Below are positions 8,970-16,606 of a stretch of DNA of 32,873 nucleotides, piece after piece. A model generated the notes under the pieces. It was not told where the DNA came from and did no database searches. It saw only the letters and a program-made list of their open reading frames with translations. This stretch comes from Clostridia bacterium (GTDB lineage: Bacteria > Bacillota > Clostridia > Christensenellales > CAG-917): contig CAAFLX010000009.1 of assembly GCA_900763875.1 (NCBI GenBank), positions 1 to 32,873 on the forward strand, read 5' to 3'. The translations under genes were made by a program, and so were the position numbers. Every line of letters begins with the position of its first letter. The stretch's first letter is position 1.

Positions 8970-10040
8970 TCAGATCCTCTCTTCGGTTTCAGCGTTAAAC
9001 AAGAACACTTTGTTTGGTTTTAGATTGAACTTAAACGTACCGCTTTGCTCGGGGAGTTTTACGTCAGAATCGACGATACTACGCACGGTGGGCTTGTTGG
9101 ACGCGGTGTGGCGAGACACGATAGACTTGTCGCGCCCCATAACCTCGATGTGGTCAACGTCAAGCGAAAACGCGCCGTTTTCGTCATAAATAAAGCCCTC
9201 GGGACGAATGCCGACTTTGACAGCTTGATCTTCGAGGTCGCAATCTAGCACCGCCTCGTCGCCGATATACACCTTGCCGCCCTCGATTTTGCCGTCGAAA
9301 ATGTTGATGGGCGGAGTGCCCAAGAAGTTGGCGACAAACAAGTTGGCAGGATTGTCGTAAATGGCTTGCGGCTCGCCGATTTGTTGCACCAAACCGAGTT
9401 TCATAACCACCATAATGTCGCAAATGGACATAGCTTCTTCTTGGTCGTGCGTGACAAAAACCGTCGTAATGCCCGTCTCGCGTTGAATACGCTTGATTTC
9501 CTCACGCGTTTGAAGCCTGAGTCGCGCGTCGAGGTTGGACAAAGGCTCGTCCAAAAGAAGAACGTTTGGCATTTTCACAAGCGCGCGAGCGATAGCCACA
9601 CGTTGTTGCTGTCCGCCCGACAATTCGGAGGGTTTTCTTGCCATCAAATCTTCGATTTGCACCAAACGAGCGGCGTCGAGAGCTTTCTCTTTTGCCTGCT
9701 CTTTGGGGATACGCATATTGAGCAAGGGGAACATAATGTTTTGCGCAACCGTCATATGCGGATAGAGGGCGTAGTTTTGGAAAACCAAACCTATTCCCCT
9801 TCTTTCGGGCGCGAGCGTGGTCACGTCTTGCTCGTCAAAGAAGATGTTGCCTTGGGTGGGAGATTCCAAGCCCGAGAGCATAAACAGCGTCGTTGATTTT
9901 CCGCAACCGGAAGGGCCGAGAAGTCCCACGAGCTTGCCCGACGGAATGTCAATGGACATATCGTTGACGGCAACGACCGGTTTGCCCTTCTTTTCTCTTG
10001 ACGGAAATACCTTGGTTAAGTGTTGAATTGAAATCTTCAT
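8970..10040 (-). CDS. ABC transporter ATP-binding protein, MalK/UgpC/MsmX type
   Basis: This is the cytoplasmic ATPase that powers the importer. The nucleotide-binding motifs are complete: Walker A GPSGCGKST (42-50), Q-loop Gln88, signature LSGGQQQRVAIARAL (140-154), Walker B VLLLDEP (160-166) and switch His198 in VTHDQEEA. Residues from about 240 to 356 correspond to the C-terminal TOBE/OB regulatory region of MalK-like proteins. Length is slightly shorter than MalK (about 370). The ATG overlaps the stop of the upstream membrane-protein gene (ATGA, 10037-10040), so translation is coupled. MalK-like subunits may serve more than one importer in Firmicutes; here it is encoded with its own permeases. 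Confidence 0.95.
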   Translation of the reverse strand: MKISIQHLTKVFPSREKKGKPVVAVNDMSIDIPSGKLVGLLGPSGCGKSTTLFMLSGLESPTQGNIFFDEQDVTTLAPERRGIGLVFQNYALYPHMTVAQNIMFPLLNMRIPKEQAKEKALDAARLVQIEDLMARKPSELSGGQQQRVAIARALVKMPNVLLLDEPLSNLDARLRLQTREEIKRIQRETGITTVFVTHDQEEAMSICDIMVVMKLGLVQQIGEPQAIYDNPANLFVANFLGTPPINIFDGKIEGGKVYIGDEAVLDCDLEDQAVKVGIRPEGFIYDENGAFSLDVDHIEVMGRDKSIVSRHTASNKPTVRSIVDSDVKLPEQSGTFKFNLKPNKVFLFNAETEERI

Positions 10041-11242
10041 ATACTTTTTTCCTCGCGTTTTACAATCTTGAACGTTATTTGTTTTTGATATCCTTCGACT
10101 TCCAGCGTTTCGGGAAGTCCTTGAGTTACGAAATTTTTGTCGATGTCAACCCACAAGTTGACGTAAGTGCCTGCCTTGACTTGCTTGGTTTCGGCATAGC
10201 CGCCGCTCTTGACAAGCGTGAATTGTGCCTCTCCGCCCTCGTTTGAGTACTTGACTTGCACGCTCGTGTCAAAGCCCTCGACCTCCGATACGTCCGCGCT
10301 CATAGTGACCTTGCACAAATAGTCGTGTCCGAACACTTGCTCGTTCTTTTGTTTCTTTTGCTTGGGTTTAATCTTGAACACTTTGACGAAAACCCATTTG
10401 AAGAACTTGATGACGTATCTTTTGCCAATCAGCGAATCGCCCACAAGATATATTCCGATGAAATACACCACGACGATGATTGCCGACTTTTTGTCCGCAC
10501 TGCTCTTCACAACGCCGTCCGAGCTCATCTTGTAATGCTCGTTTTTGCCAAGGAACTCTTTGTTCAAATCGTTGAGTTTTTCCGATTTGAAGTTGGCGTT
10601 GTACTCGTTGACAAACGCAGAGCAATCTTCAAAGAACTCCTCGCTGAAATCGAGGCGGGTATCGAGGCTTGCAAACACGTTGCCGTCACAATCGACAATC
10701 TCGATTTTCGCAATGGACGAGAGCGTGTCTTTGTCAAAATCGACGTACATAAAACCGCTCTTTACGCACGTTGCGTTGGTATCCTTGGTTTTGTCATCGT
10801 TGGTGTCGGTGTCGAGCACGTTGACCTTGTGAACGTTGCCCTCGATATCCGTCACGTTGATGATTGCTTTGTTATTTTCTGTTTTTGTTATCTTATATGT
10901 ATCTTTTAATCCATATATAAAACCGGCGTATGACTTGTGCATTTTCATATCTTGCACGCTGTTGCCTTCCTCGTCCGCACCGGGATATAGAGTCGCCGCC
11001 TTAAACAGCACGATTCCGCCGCCGTTTGGCAAGTCCTGTTGCAAAACGTGTCGGTCGTCATAATAGCCTCCGACAATGGACATTGCCTGCGCATAGTTTT
11101 TCTCTTGGAGCGAAGTTTCGATTATCTTCAACGACTCTCCGTAAAGCATCATAAAATACGGCAAGAATATGGCAAGCAACACGCCAAGCGCAAAGGTAAA
11201 CAAGTAGTAGATTATATTTGCAACGACAAGCCCTTTCTTCAT
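10037..11242 (-). CDS. Two-TM membrane protein of unknown function in ABC operon
   Basis: The family is not recognised. The 401-residue protein has an N-terminal membrane segment (about 8-32), a long extracytoplasmic region (about 33-252) rich in Asp, Lys and beta-type sequence, a second membrane segment (about 253-272, AIIVVVYFIGIYLVGDSLI), a basic stretch (KIKPKQKKQK, about 290-299) and a cytoplasmic beta-rich tail of about 100 residues. Both ends overlap neighbours by 4 nt (ATGA), so it is clearly part of the transporter operon. It could be a scaffold or a sensor that links the surface nuclease and binding proteins with the ATPase. That is inference. Confidence 0.85.
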   Translation of the reverse strand: MKKGLVVANIIYYLFTFALGVLLAIFLPYFMMLYGESLKIIETSLQEKNYAQAMSIVGGYYDDRHVLQQDLPNGGGIVLFKAATLYPGADEEGNSVQDMKMHKSYAGFIYGLKDTYKITKTENNKAIINVTDIEGNVHKVNVLDTDTNDDKTKDTNATCVKSGFMYVDFDKDTLSSIAKIEIVDCDGNVFASLDTRLDFSEEFFEDCSAFVNEYNANFKSEKLNDLNKEFLGKNEHYKMSSDGVVKSSADKKSAIIVVVYFIGIYLVGDSLIGKRYVIKFFKWVFVKVFKIKPKQKKQKNEQVFGHDYLCKVTMSADVSEVEGFDTSVQVKYSNEGGEAQFTLVKSGGYAETKQVKAGTYVNLWVDIDKNFVTQGLPETLEVEGYQKQITFKIVKREEKSI

Positions 11243-11646
11243 TTGTTGTCCACGCCGCCGTCCTGCTTTGATTGTTCGTCGGAAAGAGATTTCTCTTCAC
11301 CGCAGTTTTTTGCGCATTTGCAATCGTCTTCCTCGTTTGAGGAAGAATCGCATTTCATGTCATTTGCACACTCTTTGTTGTCAGAGTCCGCAACAAGGGC
11401 GTCATCGCTCGCGCCGCCAAGCGTATCGGGCACGTTTTCGTCTTTTGCCATATTCACACTCTTGTTGGAGTGGAACGCCTCTTCACGCTTTTTCAAATTG
11501 TCTCTTTGTTCTTGGTATTGCTTTTTGTTGAACACAGGAATCAAAAAATAAATCGCAACGCAAAGCACCACGACAACGGCGCATGCCACGAAAAATCCGA
11601 TGTCAACCGAACCTAGTTGATTGAGAAGTAACAAGCTATCAAACAT
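11239..11646 (-). CDS. Small single-TM protein with acidic, cysteine-containing tail
   Basis: The protein has 135 residues and is not recognised. One membrane segment lies at about 16-39 (VACAVVVVLCVAIYFLIPVF), followed by a basic charged stretch (KKQYQEQRDNLKKREE) and an acidic, Ser/Asp-rich tail with several cysteines (CKCAKNCGEE near the end). The layout resembles small YajC-like membrane proteins, but no signature supports that name. The start has a good SD (AGGAGAG) and the stop overlaps the next gene by 4 nt, so it is translated with the ABC operon. Confidence 0.75.
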   Translation of the reverse strand: MFDSLLLLNQLGSVDIGFFVACAVVVVLCVAIYFLIPVFNKKQYQEQRDNLKKREEAFHSNKSVNMAKDENVPDTLGGASDDALVADSDNKECANDMKCDSSSNEEDDCKCAKNCGEEKSLSDEQSKQDGGVDNK

Positions 11647-11678
11647 TTTGCTCTCCTATACCGAAAAAAATCCTTATA

Positions 11679-11975
11679 TCAGGCGGCTGTTGCCCACATA
11701 TCGGTGACGAAGTGCAAGATGTCCGACGTTGAGCGTTTTTGAGTTTTTTCTGCAACGGATTTTTTGACGTGCGAAAAATCGCTACGCAAAATTATGTTTT
11801 TTTGCATAGTTTTTTTTGAGCAGGAGTCAAGATAAAAACGGAAATGGTCTTGCAAATCGCAAATCACGCACAAAATCGTCATATATCCCACTGCCGAAAC
11901 GGCGATGGGAGTGATGTTTGAAAGAATGATTGCACCACCCTTCAAAACATTCGCTTTTTGTACGTCGTATAACAT
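11679..11975 (-). pseudogene. Short RDD-like membrane protein, probably a truncated remnant
   Basis: This is a 98-residue frame that starts at ATG 11975 behind AGAGGGA with ideal spacing; a longer reading to 12047 lacks an SD. The N-terminus MLYDVQKANVLKGGAI resembles the start of RDD-family membrane proteins (MxYDxQKAxxWKRxxA), and one hydrophobic segment follows (about 17-38). RDD proteins are usually well over 130 residues with three or more membrane segments, and after residue 40 this frame becomes polar and basic without further membrane helices. It is either a decayed first gene of the operon or a short protein that kept only the N-terminal part. The family assignment is from memory. 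Confidence 0.45.
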
Positions 11976-12496
11976 TAAACTGTCCCTCTTAATCGCATAG
12001 TCGCGACTATTCTTTGGCAAGCCGACGAGGGATTTTGCCACATACAATATGTATAATATGCAACAATCTCTCGTTAGTTTAAAGTTATGCTAACATATTT
12101 CAAAAGAAAAAACAATGCCCATTCTCAAAAATAATTAAAATCTTTTAACAAATATTTTATTTTGTCAAACTTTTGTTTTTTATCTTTTTTGTCATTTTTG
12201 CGCGTTTTGGCACAATCGGCACTAAACAGTAGCGTTTTAGCGTTTTTGCCACCAATAATGTTTGCAAAAACATAATTTAGCGACGCAACACGAAGTGTGT
12301 TTTAAAACCGTCAAATTTTTAATAGTTGCGCTAGTTTTGCCCCGGATTTGGCAAATTTTGGCACAAACTGTTTCACCGACGGCAAAAATATCGCTTGTCA
12401 CTCTGCCCTTACGCACGCAAAAAATTTGGCATTGAATTTTTGGACATAATGTGGTATAAATTGGATATAGGATTTCAATTAGGGAGAGTTTTTAAG
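11976..12496. other. AT-rich intergenic region between divergent operons
   Basis: No gene is supported in this 521-nt stretch. It should contain the promoter of the minus-strand ABC operon. The best -10 candidate is TATTAT near 12055 (read on the minus strand), but its -35 is poor. An inverted repeat GTTAG-N12-CTAAC at 12073-12094 lies just upstream and could be an operator. An 11-nt direct repeat TTTTGGCACAA occurs at 12205-12215 and 12356-12366. The right end holds the promoter of the next plus-strand gene. Confidence 0.5.
12432..12460 (+). promoter_or_regulatory. Sigma-A promoter for the six-TM protein gene
   Basis: TTGAAT (12432-12437), a 17-nt spacer and TATAAA (12455-12460) lie just before the SD and ATG at 12497. 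This also argues against a start further upstream at 12395. Confidence 0.7.
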
Positions 12497-13198
12497 ATGA
12501 GTGCTTTCGACAAAAATATTGCTATACCCCAACGCCGACTGCGCGCCGTCGAGACGAGTTTGATTGCGTTTTGGTGTGTGATTTTCCCCGTATTTTCTGC
12601 GATTGCGTGTCTGCACGGCAACCAACGTCCCGTCTACAAATCGCTTTCGTTCATCGCCTACCGCGAGAATCATATGGCACTTGTCTTGGTGTACGGATTC
12701 ATGTTTGTGGCAGGGTTTATATGGACTATGAAACTATGCCTCGACCAAGGTCAATATTCAAACAATATGCAGTATTTGTTCTTGGGCTTGTCGCTCATAT
12801 GCGCCTTGATACTCACAATCGGCATATCGGTGCCGTGGATTGACGTAGAGGGCGCGGAAAGGGACAAATTCGCGCGACTGCAAGACATTCACAACATAGT
12901 TTCGACAATCGGATTCGTGATGTTTTTCATTGTCGAACTTGTGTTTTTCGTCACGACCTTCTCTCGCAATCCGAAGCAAGGCTTGATATCCGTCGGTATG
13001 CTTGCCTACGTGCTTATTACGTCGATATTTTTGCTCAAAGAATCCAACCTCAAAAACTATGCAAGCACTCCGTGCCACACCACCTCTATTGCGCAAATTC
13101 ACGTATTCTGTTCAATCGGATTTACAATGACGATACAGTATTTTTTGATGAAATATATTAAAAACGTGCGCATTGAAGAAATCAAACAAGCCCGATAG
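12497..13198 (+). CDS. Six-TM membrane protein of unknown function
   Basis: The chosen ATG at 12497 follows AGGGAGAG and gives 233 residues. Six hydrophobic helices are visible: LIAFWCVIFPVFSAIACL, MALVLVYGFMFVAGFIWTM, YLFLGLSLICALILTIGIS, TIGFVMFFIVELVFFVTTF, GLISVGMLAYVLITSIFLL and a last one near IHVFCSIGFTMTIQYFL. A loop with LQDIHNIVSTIGF resembles the histidine loop of DUF998/Frag1-like proteins, but the match is weak and no function is assigned. The gene stands alone between its own promoter and a terminator. Confidence 0.8.
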   Translation: MSAFDKNIAIPQRRLRAVETSLIAFWCVIFPVFSAIACLHGNQRPVYKSLSFIAYRENHMALVLVYGFMFVAGFIWTMKLCLDQGQYSNNMQYLFLGLSLICALILTIGISVPWIDVEGAERDKFARLQDIHNIVSTIGFVMFFIVELVFFVTTFSRNPKQGLISVGMLAYVLITSIFLLKESNLKNYASTPCHTTSIAQIHVFCSIGFTMTIQYFLMKYIKNVRIEEIKQAR

Positions 13199-13255
13199 AT
13201 ACGCAAAAAGCGCAATATATCAAAGCATATTCGACAAATTTTGCAATCAACTTAT

Positions 13256-13289
13256 GCCGAGCACAACAGACGCTCGGCTTTGTGTTTTT
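13256..13289 (+). terminator. Terminator after the six-TM protein gene
   Basis: GCCGAGC (13256-13262) pairs with GCTCGGC (13272-13278) and is followed by TTTGTGTTTTT. It lies about 58 nt after the stop. Confidence 0.8.
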
Positions 13290-13376
13290 CGATTATCTAA
13301 CGCAATTAATTTTCTATCTAACGGACAAAAACTCAATTTTGCAACGCCGCAACGTCTTGACGTTTTTCATTGAATA

Positions 13377-13404
13377 TTGACATACACTACATTCGTGTTA
13401 TAAT
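13377..13404 (+). promoter_or_regulatory. Consensus sigma-A promoter for the M28-like gene
   Basis: Perfect TTGACA (13377-13382), a 16-nt spacer and perfect TATAAT (13399-13404). The gene starts at 13464 with SD TAAGGAGAAAATT, leaving a leader of about 50 nt. A perfect promoter suggests strong constitutive expression. Confidence 0.85.
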
Positions 13405-13463
13405 TATTTTGGCGGAAAATTGAATGAAATTCTGCCGTTATTCGCCCGAGTAAGGAGAAAATT

Positions 13464-14876
13464 ATGGACGTAACAAAGTTTTTCGACCCCAAAAAAGTGG
13501 ACGAGGATATGAACACGATGAATGCCTTTGGCATTCGTCTCACGGGCACGGACGCTCAAAACAAGTTTTGCGAGTGGATAAAAGGTCAAATTATCGATAT
13601 GGGGTTTGACGTCAACGTCACTCCCTACGACTTCAAACGCTGGCAGGTCAAGGATTGCTCGCTCACCGTGGACGGCAAGGACGTGCACGTTTCCTCGCCG
13701 TTTCCTTACAGCGGACTCACGGGCGACGAGGGAGTTACGGGCAAACTTATCACAGTTTGCAATCATCCCTTGGGCTTTTTGCACGCACGCGGCAAAATTG
13801 CGGTTTGCCGCATAAAAAACCTGTCGAAAATCAGCAGTAAAATCGCATTTGACAAGCGGAAATCTTTGCCTTGCGACTTGCAAATCGAAAAGAGCTACCG
13901 AGGCCCTGTCAGCACCTCTTTCGTCAAGACTTTGCTCACGTTTTGGGCGGCGCATTTGTCTGGTATGAAAGGTATGATTTGCATTTGGGAGGATATGTCC
14001 GACCAAATGGTCGAGGGGCAAGTGCTCAACTTCATTCTTCACTATCTCAAAGTGCCTATTGTGTGGGTGAACGAAACTGACGGCAAAACCGTTCTTGCGG
14101 CGGCAAAAGCCAAAAAGAGCGCGACGCTCAAACTCACCGGAACGCTGGAGAATGCAAAAACGCAATCTTTCTACACCGTTTTGAAAGGCAAAAAGGAAAC
14201 AAACGAGGCAATAATCGTCAACACGCACACCGACGGCTGCAACTTCTGCGAGGAAAACGGCGCAATCGGGCTGTTGCGTATTATGGAATATTTCAAGCAA
14301 AATCCCACGGATAGAAACCTTGTTTTCGCATTTGTGACGGGACACTTCCGCCTCCCCGACTTCCGAACCGGAACAGACCAAGCCACCTCGAAATTCCTTG
14401 CCGACAACAAGCAGGTTTGGAAAGGCAAAAAAGGCGGCTTAAAGGCAGTTGCAGGCTGTGCAGTCGAGCATTTGGGTTGCACCGAGTGGAAAGACGTTGG
14501 CGGCGTATATACGCAAACAAATCCCATCGACGTTGAAATCGTCTACACCGGCAACAAGACGGTGGACGATGTATACTACGAGGCGATAAAAGAGCGCAAG
14601 CACGTGCGCACGATGACTCTTCGCGGACACAACCTCTTGCACTTTGGCGAGGGGCAACCGCTCTTCAACAAGCGCATCCCCGAAATTGCCCTTGTCACCG
14701 CCCCCGACTATCTATGCTCGATTGCACACAACCACCATATGGACAAATACAATTCTACCCTTGCGTGCGAGCAAATTTACACCTTCATCCGCTGTGTGGA
14801 ACTTCTCGACAAAAAGAGTGCGAAAGAGCTTGGCAAAGCGCAACGCTACTCAATCGGCGTCGGCAAATTGAAATAA
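13464..14876 (+). CDS. M28-like (PA-domain) metallopeptidase homologue
   Basis: The protein has 470 residues and no signal peptide, so it is probably cytoplasmic. The fold pattern fits M28 zinc aminopeptidases with an inserted protease-associated domain (about 65-225). The first metal motif is HTDG at 255-258, followed by ENGAIGLL (264-271), where classical M28 enzymes have a GADDN-type motif. Further candidate ligands are His294 (VTGHF), Glu335/His336 and His422-His425 near the C-terminus (AHNHH). The bridging aspartate seems replaced by Glu264 or Asn265, so activity is uncertain. It has its own perfect promoter and ends before a bidirectional terminator. Peptidase function is inferred from partial motifs. 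Confidence 0.7.
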   Translation: MDVTKFFDPKKVDEDMNTMNAFGIRLTGTDAQNKFCEWIKGQIIDMGFDVNVTPYDFKRWQVKDCSLTVDGKDVHVSSPFPYSGLTGDEGVTGKLITVCNHPLGFLHARGKIAVCRIKNLSKISSKIAFDKRKSLPCDLQIEKSYRGPVSTSFVKTLLTFWAAHLSGMKGMICIWEDMSDQMVEGQVLNFILHYLKVPIVWVNETDGKTVLAAAKAKKSATLKLTGTLENAKTQSFYTVLKGKKETNEAIIVNTHTDGCNFCEENGAIGLLRIMEYFKQNPTDRNLVFAFVTGHFRLPDFRTGTDQATSKFLADNKQVWKGKKGGLKAVAGCAVEHLGCTEWKDVGGVYTQTNPIDVEIVYTGNKTVDDVYYEAIKERKHVRTMTLRGHNLLHFGEGQPLFNKRIPEIALVTAPDYLCSIAHNHHMDKYNSTLACEQIYTFIRCVELLDKKSAKELGKAQRYSIGVGKLK

Positions 14877-15048
14877 TAAAGGCGGTTAGATTGCCGAAAT
14901 TTGCGAAATGTGCCTATTTTCGCTCTGCATATATTTGCGAAATGTGAGCCTTTGTGTCTTGCAATCGAAACCGCACTCGCTCCGAACGGTCTATATCCTA
15001 AAAAAACAATCACTTTGAAAATCTATGAGGTTAGATACCGCGAAAACC

Positions 15049-15076
15049 AAAAAACCTTCCGCTTGGAAGGTTTTTT
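15049..15076. terminator. Bidirectional terminator between convergent genes
   Basis: AAAAAACCTTCC (15049-15060), loop GCTT, and GGAAGGTTTTTT (15065-15076) form a hairpin with A and T arms, so it ends transcription from both the M28-like gene and the convergent glycosyltransferase gene. Confidence 0.9.
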
Positions 15077-15094
15077 GTCGGGTTGATTGTCAAA

Positions 15095-16381
15095 TCAATA
15101 TTTTTCAATGATTTTGCTCTCTTTTTTCAGTCTATGCAACTGCTTATTCTCAGGCGATATCAGCCCCAAACGGTTGCGTTCGAGTTCAAATTTCATCGGA
15201 TTGTTGTAGTCCTTGACGACATACTTTTTCTTGTCGTCGTTGAGCAGAAACTCGTAAAGTTGCAACATATATTCTATGCACTTGTCAAGGCTGAATCGTT
15301 GGGCAAATCGGCTGTACTCGGGCATCATTTTATCGTGCGTAGCCTTGTTTGCAATCCAAAAATCGATCATTGTTGCAAGCGACTTTGCACTGCCCTTTTT
15401 GAAGGTTGATTGCTGCGTGAGCGCAAACTGCTTTGTTGCGCACATTTTGGCATTGGATATGATTGGCACTGTGCCGCACGCAATGGCTTCGAGGCAAGCT
15501 ATTGACTCGGTTTCAACGTCGCTTGCTTGCACAAAAAGATAGGACGCGTTGTGCAGGTTGACAAGCTCGTCTTGCGTAAGAAACACTATTTTCAAATCGA
15601 CGCCAAGCTCGCTTGCAAGTTTTTCGTATTCCTCTTGCTTTGGCCCTTTGCCTGCAAGGAAAAGCGTGATTCTATCGCGGTATTTGCTTTTGGCAACCGC
15701 TTTTATGATGAGGTCTTGCCTCTTTTCTTCGGTGAGTCGTCCGACGCTTGTAATTATGATTTTATCCTCGCAACCCGCTGGAATTTTCACGTTGTCTATG
15801 GGCTTAAACTCGGGATCGTAGCCGTTTGAGATGACGTGCAGATTTTGGTTGTACAAGTGACTCATCAGCGTTGAGGCGATACAGCGCGAGGGACAGTGTA
15901 TGTTGTTTATCCACTCGGGCTTGTAGTGGAACACTTTGAGCAAATCGTACATCGCAGGAGTTGCGCCCGGGAAATACCTCAATTTGGCGTTGAAAGTTAT
16001 GTTTTCGGCAGACACGTGATAGCAACCGAGCACGGGTATTCCAAGCCTATGCGCAATGCGCGCGCAGTGCGTGCCGAGCGCAAACGGCATATAAATATGC
16101 ACCAAATCCACGTCTTTGAGTGCCTCTTTTATGCGCGCGTCGTTGGGAGAGGCGAGCCAAGCGTGTTGCCTTGCGATAATCTTTTGGTAAAACGGAACTT
16201 GAAAAATGGGGAACGTGACAAACTCCACGCCTTGCATAGTTTCCTGTTTCTGCCCTGCGTTGTCGCACAGCACCTTGACTTCTATGCCCCTATCAAGCAG
16301 ATTTTGAACCAAGTGCCGCGCCGACATCGACGTGCCGTTGCCTTGGTCGTGGAATATATCGATTACGATTGCAACTTTCAT
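15095..16381 (-). CDS. Glycosyltransferase family 4 (glycolipid-synthase-like)
   Basis: This is a 428-residue retaining GT-B glycosyltransferase. The N-terminal domain begins MKVAIVIDIFHDQGNGTSMS with the glycine loop of GT4 enzymes. The C-terminal nucleotide-sugar domain has ITSVGRLTEEKRQD (210-223) and the EX7E motif Glu290/Glu298 (ETESIACLE), followed by CGTVPII. There is no membrane segment. The closest remembered groups are mono- and diglucosyl-diacylglycerol synthases of Firmicutes, which make membrane glycolipids, but acceptor and sugar are not proven. The ATG follows GGAGG at 5 nt. The promoter probably overlaps that of the divergent TetR gene, so the regulator may control it. Confidence 0.85.
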   Translation of the reverse strand: MKVAIVIDIFHDQGNGTSMSARHLVQNLLDRGIEVKVLCDNAGQKQETMQGVEFVTFPIFQVPFYQKIIARQHAWLASPNDARIKEALKDVDLVHIYMPFALGTHCARIAHRLGIPVLGCYHVSAENITFNAKLRYFPGATPAMYDLLKVFHYKPEWINNIHCPSRCIASTLMSHLYNQNLHVISNGYDPEFKPIDNVKIPAGCEDKIIITSVGRLTEEKRQDLIIKAVAKSKYRDRITLFLAGKGPKQEEYEKLASELGVDLKIVFLTQDELVNLHNASYLFVQASDVETESIACLEAIACGTVPIISNAKMCATKQFALTQQSTFKKGSAKSLATMIDFWIANKATHDKMMPEYSRFAQRFSLDKCIEYMLQLYEFLLNDDKKKYVVKDYNNPMKFELERNRLGLISPENKQLHRLKKESKIIEKY

Positions 16382-16452
16382 CGTGGCCTCCGCGCATATT
16401 CAATCGATACACCCTATCCTTCCCCGTTTTGAAAAAAGAATACGGAATAGTC

Positions 16453-16482
16453 TTGACTTATGCCTCATATGTGTATTATAAT
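16453..16482 (+). promoter_or_regulatory. Promoter of the TetR-family gene
   Basis: TTGACT (16453-16458), an 18-nt spacer and TATAAT (16477-16482). The predicted leader is about 115 nt before ATG 16607. Confidence 0.7.
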
Positions 16483-16489
16483 ACATATA
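16468..16489. promoter_or_regulatory. Candidate TetR operator over both divergent -10 boxes
   Basis: A 22-bp inverted repeat centred between 16478 and 16479: the 12-bp core GTATTATAATAC (16473-16484) is a perfect palindrome, extended by 5 bp on each side with a single mismatched pair. Size and symmetry suit a TetR dimer. It covers the -10 elements of both the TetR and the glycosyltransferase promoters. Confidence 0.55.
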
Positions 16490-16502
16490 AGAAAAAATGC
16501 AA
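16475..16502 (-). promoter_or_regulatory. Probable promoter of the glycosyltransferase gene
   Basis: On the minus strand, TTGCAT (16497-16502), a 16-nt spacer and TATAAT (16475-16480) point toward the glycosyltransferase start at 16381. The -10 box shares bases with the -10 box of the opposite promoter because the centre is palindromic. Confidence 0.55.
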
Positions 16503-16606
16503 GGATTTTCGATATATTAGCAAGCGTGAAATTTCCGTGTGTAGAGATTTTGACGCGCACACGCATAACTGTGCGGATAAATCCGAATATATCGAACGAC
16601 AGACAA

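Noticed and set aside
13404..14381. Minus-strand open frame of 325 codons opposite the M28-like gene
   Set aside because: The plus strand has a perfect promoter, SD and conserved metal motifs; the minus frame has none.
15049..15076. Riboswitch or attenuator
   Set aside because: The hairpin lies between convergent stop codons and is explained by bidirectional termination.
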